DNA from: Woronichinia naegeliana WA131
Lineage (GTDB): Bacteria > Cyanobacteriota > Cyanobacteriia > Cyanobacteriales > Microcystaceae
Assembly (NCBI GenBank): GCA_025370055.1
Contig: CP073041.1
Coordinates: 6,356,272 to 6,420,271, forward strand
Reading direction: 5' to 3'
Length of the DNA stretch: 64,000 nucleotides
In this document: in pieces, positions 8,318 to 16,241 of the stretch
Layout of the letters: every line of letters starts with the position of its first letter
How positions within the stretch are numbered: the first letter of the stretch is position 1
Position numbers and translations under genes: made by a program
The notes under the pieces: model-generated
What the model was told of the DNA's origin: nothing
What the model saw: the letters and a program-made list of their open reading frames with translations, nothing else
The model's database searches: none

Positions 8318-8890
8318 CTAAAGATCACCTTCGGAGCCAGTGTAACTAACACCCTGTACCCGTCCATTTTTGTCTGATAAGCACGACCAAGGCTCTTTGA
8401 CATTGGGTACTCGAATCGTTACTCCGATACCTGCTTCAGCACCTTTGACATCAATAACCGAAAGCTTACTGGGTTTGAGATCAACCTTCTTGGCCACAGC
8501 ACTTAAGCAGGCAGATTCGGCTTTACTGGTACTAGAATGGGAGCCACTGGAATGGGAATTTGAATTACTTGATGCGGCTGTTGCTTCCGAGCAAATCCCG
8601 TTGTTTCGACCTGGCCCCGTGTAAGATACGCTGGGTGTACCATCAGGGTTAATGGAGAGAGAAATAGTGACTCCAGAACCCTTTGCTTCGTAGTAATTTT
8701 CATTGAATACTTTTAGTTTTGCCTCCTTGCCATTAATGTAAATAGGGCCATGCTCGTCAGCATGAACCTCAATTTTGCCAGGGCAAGTGTAGTTAAGTTG
8801 AGGAATAGCAGCAACACTGACGGTGGCGGTAATGGCAATCTGAGCAGCCGCAACAGTAAGAGCGGAGGAAGCAATGGAAATCTTGTTCAT
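8318..8890 (-). CDS. Secreted two-domain protein, paralogue of 9136-9453
   Basis: ATG at 8890 gives MNKISIASSALTVAAAQI, a signal peptide; the longer frame from 8920 would bury it. After cleavage near SVAA there is a ~75-residue domain (QLNYTCPGKIEVHADEHGP to GRNNGICS) with two conserved Cys. A Ser/His-rich linker (SNSNSHSSGSHSSTSK) and a C-terminal domain (ACLSAVAKKVDLKP to GVSYTGSEGDL) with two more Cys follow. The Cys pairs suggest disulphides outside the cytoplasm. Function unknown. The downstream paralogue keeps only the first domain. Confidence 0.6.
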   Translation of the reverse strand: MNKISIASSALTVAAAQIAITATVSVAAIPQLNYTCPGKIEVHADEHGPIYINGKEAKLKVFNENYYEAKGSGVTISLSINPDGTPSVSYTGPGRNNGICSEATAASSNSNSHSSGSHSSTSKAESACLSAVAKKVDLKPSKLSVIDVKGAEAGIGVTIRVPNVKEPWSCLSDKNGRVQGVSYTGSEGDL

Positions 8891-9042
8891 GGTGTTTGTT
8901 ATTTTGTTGAAGAAATTCAATTTTTTTGAGGTTTTTGAGAGGATAAAGTCGGGATTTTACTGAGCAAGTGCGACAGGAACAATCTTAGATCAATCATCAA
9001 CATTATATTGGATATTGATATTATAACTTTGATTGGAAATCC

Positions 9043-9135
9043 AGTAAATTTGATTAATCTTGTTCACAATTAGCCACGTTGATACCTGCTTCAGTCCCTT
9101 TTACGTTAATAACAGAAAGCTGACTCGTTTTAAGA
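9043..9135 (-). pseudogene. Out-of-frame remnant of a second domain
   Basis: In another frame downstream of the stop at 9136, the sequence translates to KVNLKTSQLSVINVKGTEAG. This matches KVDLKPSKLSVIDVKGAEAG in the C-terminal domain of the paralogue at 8318-8890. The linker and first part of that domain have been deleted and the frame lost. Confidence 0.6.
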
Positions 9136-9453
9136 TTAACCTTTGCTGGGTGAGCAAATCCCGTTGTTTCGACCTGGCCCTGTATAGGATACACTTGGTG
9201 TACCATCAGGATTGATCGAAATAGAAATCGTCACACTCGACCCTTTTGCTTCATAGTAATTTTTATTAAATACTTTTAGCTTTGCTTGTTTACCATTGAT
9301 GAAAACAGGGCCACCTTGATCAGCATGAACATGGATTTTTCCAGGACAGGTATAGTTGAGTTGAGGAATTGCTGCAAGGCTGGCAGTGGCAGTAATTACA
9401 ATTTGAGCAGCCGCAATGGTAAAAGCAGAGGTAGCAATTAATAGCTTGTTCAT
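9136..9453 (-). CDS. Secreted protein, truncated paralogue of 8318-8890
   Basis: 105 residues: signal peptide (MNKLLIATSAFTIAAAQIVI), then the same first domain as the neighbour (QLNYTCPGKIHVHADQGGP to RNNGICS) at about 80% identity by eye. The protein stops after SPSKG because of a deletion that fuses the Cys-ending domain to an out-of-frame remnant of the second domain. The single remaining domain could still fold and be exported, so it may or may not be functional. Confidence 0.55.
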   Translation of the reverse strand: MNKLLIATSAFTIAAAQIVITATASLAAIPQLNYTCPGKIHVHADQGGPVFINGKQAKLKVFNKNYYEAKGSSVTISISINPDGTPSVSYTGPGRNNGICSPSKG

Positions 9454-9932
9454 AGGGAGTGTTTCTGAGTTTTAACTATTTTCAGAAAAATCATCCAAGA
9501 CAAATAGTAATGTTAATGGAATGAAGACTTTTTGACAATTTTGGGATGACAATTTTGGAAATGTACAAAGTAACTAAGTTGGGAACAATCGAACCGCAAA
9601 ATTTATCAGTATTTCCGATAAACTCGATTAATTTTGCTCACAATGAAGCCTTTTGCTTGTATATCCCTCGCTACAATGACGGCGATCGCCCTTTTGGGTT
9701 TCCTTCTAAAGTTGTAAGTTGCAAGTCAAGTATAGTTATAAAGCATAAATGCTGTTCCAGCGTTTCCTTTCATGCTTTTAGCAGCAGCGTTGATTTTTCA
9801 CTCGATACTCATGGCTTTGTCTTCTTTTAGTTTTAGGCAGTGCTCTTGTGGATAAGACTAATCGCAACGAGCGGACGGACTGCTTTCTAAAAATGCGATC
9901 CACAGGTCTAGAACATAAACTTTTTTTCATCA
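9454..9932. other. Intergenic stretch without a convincing gene
   Basis: An open frame at 9546-9830 on the plus strand lacks a ribosome-binding site, coding bias or recognisable motifs and is not called. One HIP1 site lies near 9683. Nothing else recognised. Confidence 0.4.
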
Positions 9933-10013
9933 TGCGGACGGAGAGACTCGAACTCTCACATCAAGGATACTAGAACCTAAATCTAGCGCGTCTACCAATT
10001 CCGCCACGTCCGC
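9933..10013 (-). tRNA. tRNA-Leu (anticodon UAG)
   Basis: Read on the minus strand, the 81 bases fold as a class II tRNA. The acceptor stem GCGGACG pairs with CGTCCGC, discriminator A. The D arm contains AATTGGTAGA. The anticodon stem CTAGA/TCTAG carries loop TTTAGGT (anticodon TAG), followed by a long variable arm and T arm GAGAG-TTCGAGT-CTCTC. The CCA end is not encoded. Confidence 0.95.
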
Positions 10014-10061
10014 AGGCGTTTCTTTAACACTATACCGAACTTTGTCCCGATTAACTAGCCT

Positions 10062-10985
10062 ATGACCATTAATTTACCTGTCCCGACTCTGAAAATTGCT
10101 GTTGTAGGAGATATTCATGACCAGTGGGAAGAACTCGATAATTTAGCATTGCAAGCTCTAGCCGTTGATTTAGTGCTGTTTGTGGGAGATTTGGGCAATG
10201 AATCCCTCTCGGTTGTCCGACTGATTGCCGATTTGCCCTTGCCCAAGGCGGTCATTTTGGGGAATCACGATGCTTGGTACACAGCCTCCGATTGGGGACG
10301 CAAACAAGCTCCCTACGACCATGCTAAGGAAGATCGGGTACAAACCCAGTTAGATTGGCTAGGGGAAACCGAAGTCGGTTATGGCAAGTTAGATTTCCCA
10401 CAATTTCAACTTTCGGTGGTGGGGAGTCGCCCCTTTAGTTGGGGTGGGCCAGAGTGGAAAAGTAAGCGGTTTCTGCGCGATCGCTATGGGGTCAGGAACT
10501 TTCAGGAATCGGCAGATAAAATTATTTCCCAAGTTCAGGCCAGTTATCATCAAAACCTTATTTTTCTCGGCCATAACGGCCCCTACGGTTTAGGGCATCA
10601 GGCAGAAGCAATCTGTGGTCGGGATTGGCCGCCCTTTGGCATTGATCATGGTGATCCCGATCTAGCAGAGGCGATCGCGGCCAGTCATAATCTCGGCAAA
10701 AAAATTCCCTTTGTCACCTTTGGTCATATGCACCACCGTTTGCGCCATACTCAGACCCACCTACGCACTAGGGTTGTTCGGGATGATCACGGCACTGTTT
10801 ATCTCAATGCAGCTTCAGTTCCCCGCATTCTTAACCATAACGGTGATCGCCTTTGTAATTTTTCGATTGTCACCTTTAGTCATAATCAAGTTCAGCAAAT
10901 TGATCTGATCTGGGTTAACCAACATTTCGATATAAAAAGTGAGGAATTACTCTATACTCCCTATGCTACAATGATGACTGGTTAA
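10062..10985 (+). CDS. Calcineurin-like metallophosphoesterase (TIGR04168-type)
   Basis: This 307-residue protein carries the full dinuclear metallophosphoesterase signature: GDIHD (~17), GDLGN (~43), GNHDA (~69), GHNGP (~177) and GHMHH (~229). The sequence, including HNGPYGLG and RDWPPFGIDHGDPDL, matches a cyanobacterial/plant subfamily known as TIGR04168, of unknown substrate and likely cytosolic. It lies between two tRNA genes, starting 48 bases after tRNA-Leu and ending 5 bases before tRNA-Ser. Its terminator must therefore lie within or beyond the tRNA, which may be co-transcribed. Confidence 0.85.
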   Translation: MTINLPVPTLKIAVVGDIHDQWEELDNLALQALAVDLVLFVGDLGNESLSVVRLIADLPLPKAVILGNHDAWYTASDWGRKQAPYDHAKEDRVQTQLDWLGETEVGYGKLDFPQFQLSVVGSRPFSWGGPEWKSKRFLRDRYGVRNFQESADKIISQVQASYHQNLIFLGHNGPYGLGHQAEAICGRDWPPFGIDHGDPDLAEAIAASHNLGKKIPFVTFGHMHHRLRHTQTHLRTRVVRDDHGTVYLNAASVPRILNHNGDRLCNFSIVTFSHNQVQQIDLIWVNQHFDIKSEELLYTPYATMMTG

Positions 10986-10990
10986 CCTCT

Positions 10991-11075
10991 GGAGAGGTGG
11001 CAGAGTGGTCGATCGCACCCGACTTGAAATCGGGAGACTAGCAATAGTCCGGAGGTTCAAATCCTCTCCTCTCCG
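10991..11075 (+). tRNA. tRNA-Ser (anticodon UGA)
   Basis: 85 bases forming a class II tRNA: acceptor GGAGAGG/CCTCTCC with discriminator G, anticodon stem CCCGA/TCGGG with loop CTTGAAA (anticodon TGA), a long variable arm (GACTAGCAATAGTC) and T loop TTCAAAT. It starts 5 bases after the phosphoesterase stop codon. The CCA end is not encoded. Confidence 0.95.
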
Positions 11076-11090
11076 TTATTTTTGCCTAGG

Positions 11091-11738
11091 CTAAACGCCT
11101 TCAATCCAGGCAACGCCAGCAAAAACATAAAACAGCATTCCCCCGATCGCGGTAATTTGACGTTCGGAAATGCGTCCGGCGATGAATTTGCCTCCTAATA
11201 CGGCAATCAAGGCACAGATGGTATGACCCAGGATCGCGCCCAGGATTACGCCCCAAACTTGATTGGAAGCTGCTAAAGCAATCGTCGCAATTTGAGTGCG
11301 ATCGCCCCATTCCGCAATGAAGGTTAAAATAAAACTCTCTAAAAAAATGCCCCAACTTTGGGAATAGCGTTTAAGGTTTTTATCACTTTTTTCAATGGCC
11401 TCTTCTGCTTCTTCTAAAATTGCCAGATTTGGCTCGTCGGACATTTTCCAGGCATCGACTAAGAGTTTAGTTCCAAAGAGTAAGAATAGGAATATTTCGG
11501 CGTAATAAACATAGACCTTCGGCAAAAAAGCGATCGCTTGGCCGATGAGAACCGATAACAAGGTCATCGCCACCAACGCAGAAACCACTCCCGCAAAAAC
11601 CCAACGTCGCGGGTAACGGGTGGCCAAGATCAGACCAATAAAAAAGGTCTTATCCCCTAATTCAGAGATGGTAATTAATAATAAAGAAGCCGTAAACGCA
11701 GTTAACATCGACTCAAACTCCATCAGGATTGATAACAT
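11091..11738 (-). CDS. UPF0016/GDT1-type Mn2+ exporter
   Basis: 215 residues with six predicted membrane helices in two halves. Each half carries the family's cation motif E-x-G-D-(K/R)-T: SELGDKTFF near the N terminus and AEWGDRTQI in the second half. An acidic cytosolic loop (EEAEEAIEKSDKN) lies between. This is the TMEM165/GDT1 family, whose Synechocystis member (Mnx) exports Mn2+ from cytosol to thylakoid lumen. Internal Met codons 5 and 10 residues in are alternative starts. A manganese-riboswitch-like leader lies directly upstream, which supports the Mn role. Confidence 0.88.
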   Translation of the reverse strand: MLSILMEFESMLTAFTASLLLITISELGDKTFFIGLILATRYPRRWVFAGVVSALVAMTLLSVLIGQAIAFLPKVYVYYAEIFLFLLFGTKLLVDAWKMSDEPNLAILEEAEEAIEKSDKNLKRYSQSWGIFLESFILTFIAEWGDRTQIATIALAASNQVWGVILGAILGHTICALIAVLGGKFIAGRISERQITAIGGMLFYVFAGVAWIEGV

Positions 11739-11751
11739 TCACTTTCTGAGA

Positions 11752-11920
11752 TGAGCTTGAGGAACTGCCCAAACACTCCACCCAAGCTCACCCTAAAGAT
11801 GAACCCAAGTGAAGGTCTCGCTTTCAGATCAAAGAACTGATTACCTGAACCAGGCATGATGCCAGTATGTTGACTCAGGAACCTAGACAATGAATATCTA
11901 GCAGCTACTCCCCTTCAAAT
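11752..11920 (-). promoter_or_regulatory. Candidate yybP-ykoY manganese riboswitch
   Basis: On the minus strand the leader of the UPF0016 gene contains AAGGGGAGTAGCTGC (around 11901-11916) and, ~90 bases later, GCGAGACCTTCACTTGGG (around 11805-11822). These are the two conserved loop segments (GGGGAGUA and ACCUUCA-like) of the yybP-ykoY aptamer, which binds Mn2+. Downstream, TGAGCTT (11784-11790) and its perfect complement AAGCTCA (11752-11758) can form a hairpin just before the start codon, a plausible expression platform. Known targets of this class include UPF0016 exporters. Confidence 0.75.
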
Positions 11921-12175
11921 TCTATTGGAAATTTAGACTATCATAATTTAATGGCAATGACAAGGGAAATCAAGATTATTTTTTTTACAAGATCTCCTCA
12001 TTATATTTTCATTTTTCTTTCACAAAATTTCTGGATTTTTCAACTCAATCCATTGATACTTTGGGGTTCTTCGGTATTTGTTATGCCAAATATGAGGTTA
12101 TCTACTCCAGAAACCATGTGGGTACATCCCGGATAAAGTAGTACATAGAATCTGGGGTAAAATGGAAAAAAACTG

Positions 12176-13284
12176 ATGAGCGAAAAAAGTATGTTACCGA
12201 TTCCCCCAGAAGAAAAAGCACTGTTAAAACAGCATCTCACCGAATCAGCCCGTATCCTGCGCAAATATACGGAACCAGAGAAACAGAAGGACTTTGGAAG
12301 CATCGAAGTAGAAGTCAGAACCCAGATGTTAGAAATTGTGGGGCCAACAATGGGGGAGTTTTTTTTTCAGAAGGGGGAAAAAAACGGTCTGGAAACAAGC
12401 GAAAAATCAAAACCCTAGTCGGAGAAGTGGAAATAAGCCAAAAACAAGCCAGAAAACTAAAGGTGTCGCCAAAAATCGTCTTAAGTCCAGGTTTAGAGAA
12501 ATGCTGTCTAAGAGCCAGTGCGAAAACATCCTACCAACAAGCAGAAGAAGATATAGAGGAGTTGATGGGGATAAAAGTAGGACATAGCAGTTTACATCGC
12601 TTGGTAGAACGGACAGAACTGCCCTTAGCTCAAGCTCAGTCAGAGAGTGCGGGGGTCAGTATAGATGGGGGAAAGATTTGTCTGCGGGGCGAGGAGAAGG
12701 AAGGGGGACAGTGGCGAGATTATAAACTGGTGAGTCTTCATGGCAATGTCTGTGAAGCCTTTTTCCAAGACCCAGAGGGCTTAAAGAATTGGAGCAATGT
12801 TCAACCTTTGTCCCCAATAGTGACCTTTTTGGGAGATGGTCATCCCGGAATCTGGAATGCGGTAGAGAGTTTCGCCACTCAATCGTGGCTGATACGACGA
12901 GAGGTGTTGGATTGGTATCATCTCAAGGAGAATCTGTTCAAAGTGGGTGGCTCTCTCAAACGGCTAGAAGCAGTGGAGCATTTACTGTGGCGGGGTTTTG
13001 TGAACAAGGCAATAGATGCGTTTGATGGAGTCAAAAGCAAGAGGGCAAAGAATTTTCAAGCCTATTTGACGAAGCATTATCAGCGTATCCCTGATTACCA
13101 ATACTATCAACAGCTTGGTATTGTGATTGGTTCTGGTGATGTGGAGTCTAAGATTAAACAGGTGGGAGCTAGGGTTAAATTGTCGGGAGCACGTTGGCAT
13201 CTTCATAATGTTTCTCGTATTCTTCGGCTACGATGTGCTTATCTCAATCACTCTCCTCTTTTGAGTGTCAATGTATTATCTTAA
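12176..13284 (+). CDS. ISKra4-type transposase, two frames joined by -1 frameshift
   Basis: The first frame (12176-12418) gives an 80-residue N-terminal part; the second, -1 relative to it, is open from before 12358 to 13284. Joined, they give the DDE core: SIDGGKICL (first Asp), LGDGHPGIWN (second Asp), EVLDWYHLKENLFKVGGS and VESKIKQVGARVK (Glu). The shift can occur at 12379-12385, where A AAA AAC lies in the zero frame as a canonical slippery heptamer, or on the T9 run at 12359-12367. The same arrangement is kept in the second copy, which favours programmed frameshifting over decay. Confidence 0.75.
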
Positions 13285-13319
13285 GTCTCCTCTTTTGAGT
13301 GTCAATGTATTATCTTAAG
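13252..13319. repeat. 34-bp tandem duplication inside element K copy 1
   Basis: The unit TCTCCTCTTTTGAGTGTC plus AATGTATTATCTTAAG occurs twice in succession at the 3' end of the transposase gene. The copy at 53511-54688 has it once. The duplication starts within the last codons and leaves the stop codon of the first unit in place. Confidence 0.9.
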
Positions 13320-13416
13320 TGGGATGCACCCAACCATGTCCAGAGAGGGTTTCCTTGTCTTTACACTCAATTCATGCCAAATCAACTGATTGTAAAGTTT
13401 GTTCCCTTGGGAAAAA

Positions 13417-13703
13417 CCCATATCCCGTACTAATTTTGAAAAAATAAAAATAGATTCAAAAATAGCAACAGAATAGTTAAAATAAAAAAGCTAACAAACC
13501 GAGGAGAAAATGACCCAATTAAACGTTAAAAATCTCGACCATTTAGGAATAATCGCGGCCGTAGTTGATGAACTAGGTCTAGTGGATTATATCAATGAAC
13601 AGTTACAAGAAAATGACCGTGCGAAAATCAGTGCGGGTCTGGTGGTTAAAGCCATGATTCTCAATGGCTTAGGATTTATTAATTCTCCCTTGTATTTATT
13701 CAG
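13417..13703 (+). pseudogene. IS1634-type transposase, N-terminal fragment
   Basis: The left end (CCCATATCCCGTAC) and first ~65 codons (from ATG 13510: MTQLNVKNLDHLGIIAAVVD) are nearly identical to the intact IS1634-type element at 14383-16136. Identity stops at SPLYLF (13703), where the end of another IS (GGGAGCATCTCACC) begins. The remaining ~470 residues are missing. Confidence 0.8.
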
Positions 13704-14382
13704 GGAGCATCTCACCTCTGCAATAAGTAGAAATACTTAACGAGGTAAATGAAAGAGTCAAAAAAGGTAATCATTTAAATAGGAACAGCGATGACGAAGG
13801 ACTTGTGGTACATTGTCAGAATTCCAACTCGCACCAGTAATTTTAAGACGATGACCAATTTGTTTAACTTGAGATTCGACAGAGCCAGAGCCAATGGAAA
13901 TGCCCTCTGCCTGCAAATAACCATAATTGACAATCCGATGTTTATGCTTGTTTAAATAAATGATAAAATTCTCAGCTTGAGGCTCTGACCATCCCTCAAA
14001 ACAGGAGATAGCGGCATCCACTTCACCCGTCCAAAGAAAAGACTTGACCTCCTCAATTCGCTGGAATGACCCCCCAACTTTATAGAGGTTTTCAATTAAG
14101 TGATACCAGTCCAAAATTTCAATTCGCTCATGTTTCTGTCCTATCTCACGAAATAAGTTCCAGATACCATCATGTCCATCTCCCAAACAAATTAAAGGCT
14201 TAGCCAAAATTTGAGAATTAACCAAATCTAATAAAGCCGAGTTATCTTGAAAAAAGGCAGCTACCCCCAATTGATGAAAACTGACTCCTTTATAATCACG
14301 CCAAATTAAGGGTTCTCCCTTGGGAGTTCTGAGTCGTACCTTCCCACCATCTATGCTAATTTCTTCGACTTCTGTGTTAGAG
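13704..14382 (-). pseudogene. ISKra4-type transposase, C-terminal fragment
   Basis: The minus-strand frame is open from 14382 to a stop at 13758 and has no start. It reads EEISIDGGKVRLRTP (first Asp), ICLGDGHDGIWNLF, EILDWYHLIENLYKVGGS and SVESQVKQIGHRLKITGAS, colinear with the DDE core of element K but clearly a different member. The right side is cut by the IS1634-type element and the left end GGGAGCATC interrupts another IS1634-type copy. It is the inner remnant of a nested insertion. Confidence 0.75.
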
Positions 14383-16136
14383 CCCGTATTCCGTACTAGT
14401 CTTGAAAAAATAAAAATAGATTCAAAAATGGCTACAGAATAGTTAAAATAAAAAAGCTAATAAACCCAAGAGAAAATGACCCAATTAAACGTTAAAAATC
14501 TCGACCATTTAGGAATAATCGCGGCGATAGTTGATGAACTAGGTCTAGTGGATTATATCAATGAACAACTAGGAGAAAATGACCGTGCTAAAATCAGTGC
14601 GGGTCTGGTAGTGAAAGCGATGATTCTCAATGGCTTAGGCTTTATCAACTCTCCTTTATATTTGTTCAGTCGTTTTTTTGAAGATAAACCAGTAGAACAT
14701 CTTTTAGGAAAAGGAATAAAAGCCAGCGACCTGAATGATGACCGTTTAGGGAGAGTCTTAGATTTAATCTTTATGGCCGGCATCAGCCGTTTGTTTCTCG
14801 GAATTTGTCTAAAAGCCGTAGAAATCTTCAAAATAGTGATGAAAAGTTCCCATTTAGACTCCAGTTCATTATCGGTACAAGGGGAATATAAATTATCGGT
14901 GGAGAGAGAAGATAAAGAAAGCCAAATAATCCATATCACTCATGGCTATTCAAAGGATAAGCGACCAGACTTGAAACAATTTGTCTTGAATCTAGTCTGT
15001 TGGGGGGATGGCGACATTCCCGCTTTTCTCGAATTAGGAGATGGCAATCAAAGTGATAAAAAAGAGTTTGCTAAACTCTTGAAAAAGTTCAATGAGCAGT
15101 GGCAATTTGAAGGATTGTATATAGCAGATTCAGCCTTATACAGTGCCGATAACTTGCAAAAGTTAACCGGCATATACTGGTTATGTTCTGTGCCGAAAAC
15201 GATTAGAGAAGTGCAGGATGCGGTCAGTCAATTAGCCTCGGAGCAATTCATCACAACTGATTTAGAGGGCTATCGTCTTACCTCCTTAGAAAGTGAATAT
15301 GGGGGAGTCAAACAACGTTGGATAGTGGTAGATAGCGAGCAAAAAAAAGCTTTAGACCTCAAACAACTGACGAAGAAGACAGAGAAAGCAACGGCTCAAG
15401 CTCAAAGACAATTAGAACAATTACAGCGTCAGGAATTTGCTTGTCGGGAGGATGCTTTAACCGCCCTGAGCCGATGGGAGAAGAGTTTAGAATGGCATCT
15501 TCTTCAAGACCTAACTGTCGTCGAAAAATGTCATTACGGTCATCGAGGTAAACCCCGTCCCCATGAACAGCCCATTCGTCGTAGCTATCATGCCCAAGCC
15601 ACTTTCAGCCTCAATAGTGCGAAAGTTCAAGCTTCAGAGCGGGCAGCAGGACGTTTTGTCTTGGCGACGAATCAGCTAGATGGAGACTCTTTGAGCGATG
15701 AGCAACTGCTTGTCCACTACAAGCAACAGCAAGGGGTAGAGCGAGGTTTTCGCTTCCTTAGAGACCCTCTGTTTTTGGCGTCCAGTGTTTTTCTCAAAAC
15801 CCCTGAGCGGATTATGGCATTGAGTTTCATCATGGTGTTGTGTTTACTGGTGTACAGCTTGGGACAACGTAAACTGAGACTGGCTCTGGCAGAGCAGGAG
15901 GAGACTGTGCCTAATCAGTTGGGAAAGCCGACTCAGCGTCCGACACTGCGTTGGATTTTTCAGATGTTGAGAGGAGTTCATTGGGTTGTACTGGATAATT
16001 GTCCCCAAATAATCAATCTAACGCTTGAGCGAGAGAGGATTTTGCGCTTTTTTGGGGCTACTACTTGTCAGTATTATCTTTTGTCATAATGACTTTTCTT
16101 ATTTTCTTTGTTCTTTTTTTATGTACGGAATGTGGG
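14383..16136 (+). mobile_element. IS1634-type insertion sequence
   Basis: The left end CCCGTATTCCGTAC (14383) and right end GTACGGAATGTGGG (to 16136) form imperfect inverted repeats. About 1.75 kb contains one long transposase gene. No clear target duplication was found because the left flank is another broken IS. Confidence 0.75.
14476..16089 (+). CDS. IS1634-family transposase
   Basis: This intact 537-residue DDE protein has an N-terminal domain (MTQLNVKNLDHLGIIAAIVD, also seen in the fragments at 13510 and 58452) and the catalytic features THGYSKDKRPDLKQF, YIADSALYSADNL and, near the C terminus, YKQQQGVERGFRFLRDP with the catalytic Glu. The length fits IS1634-family proteins (~500-560). 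The start at 14476 follows AAGAGAAA at close spacing. Apparently functional. Confidence 0.85.
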   Translation: MTQLNVKNLDHLGIIAAIVDELGLVDYINEQLGENDRAKISAGLVVKAMILNGLGFINSPLYLFSRFFEDKPVEHLLGKGIKASDLNDDRLGRVLDLIFMAGISRLFLGICLKAVEIFKIVMKSSHLDSSSLSVQGEYKLSVEREDKESQIIHITHGYSKDKRPDLKQFVLNLVCWGDGDIPAFLELGDGNQSDKKEFAKLLKKFNEQWQFEGLYIADSALYSADNLQKLTGIYWLCSVPKTIREVQDAVSQLASEQFITTDLEGYRLTSLESEYGGVKQRWIVVDSEQKKALDLKQLTKKTEKATAQAQRQLEQLQRQEFACREDALTALSRWEKSLEWHLLQDLTVVEKCHYGHRGKPRPHEQPIRRSYHAQATFSLNSAKVQASERAAGRFVLATNQLDGDSLSDEQLLVHYKQQQGVERGFRFLRDPLFLASSVFLKTPERIMALSFIMVLCLLVYSLGQRKLRLALAEQEETVPNQLGKPTQRPTLRWIFQMLRGVHWVVLDNCPQIINLTLERERILRFFGATTCQYYLLS

Positions 16137-16241
16137 GAAAAACTGTCTTAACAGACTATTAGTATGTTCATTTAATTCTCTTTCCTAAAAACCTTACGGA
16201 TTAACAAAATAGAGTTGGGCTGATAATACTTGACTTAATTC

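Larger units (their letters stand above)
12120..13331 (+). mobile_element. Element K (ISKra4-type IS), copy 1
   Basis: The ends are GGGTACATCCC (12120) and GGGATGCACCC (to 13331), an 11-bp inverted repeat with one mismatch. An 8-bp target duplication AACCATGT flanks it (12112-12119 and 13332-13339). The second copy at 53511-54688 is 34 bp shorter, because this copy has a 34-bp tandem duplication near its right end. The exact duplication of target sequence shows a recent insertion. Confidence 0.92.

Noticed and set aside
6575-9500. Prophage remnant suggested by small secreted proteins and a possible lysozyme inhibitor
   Set aside because: No phage structural, lysis or integrase genes; signal peptides and spacing fit ordinary chromosomal genes.
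9546-9830. 94-residue ORF on the plus strand
   Set aside because: No ribosome-binding site, unusual composition, no recognisable motif; probably chance.
13510-16089. Composite transposon formed by two IS1634-type copies around an ISKra4 fragment
   Set aside because: The left copy is only a 5' fragment in direct orientation and the middle piece is a cut IS, so serial insertion explains it better.
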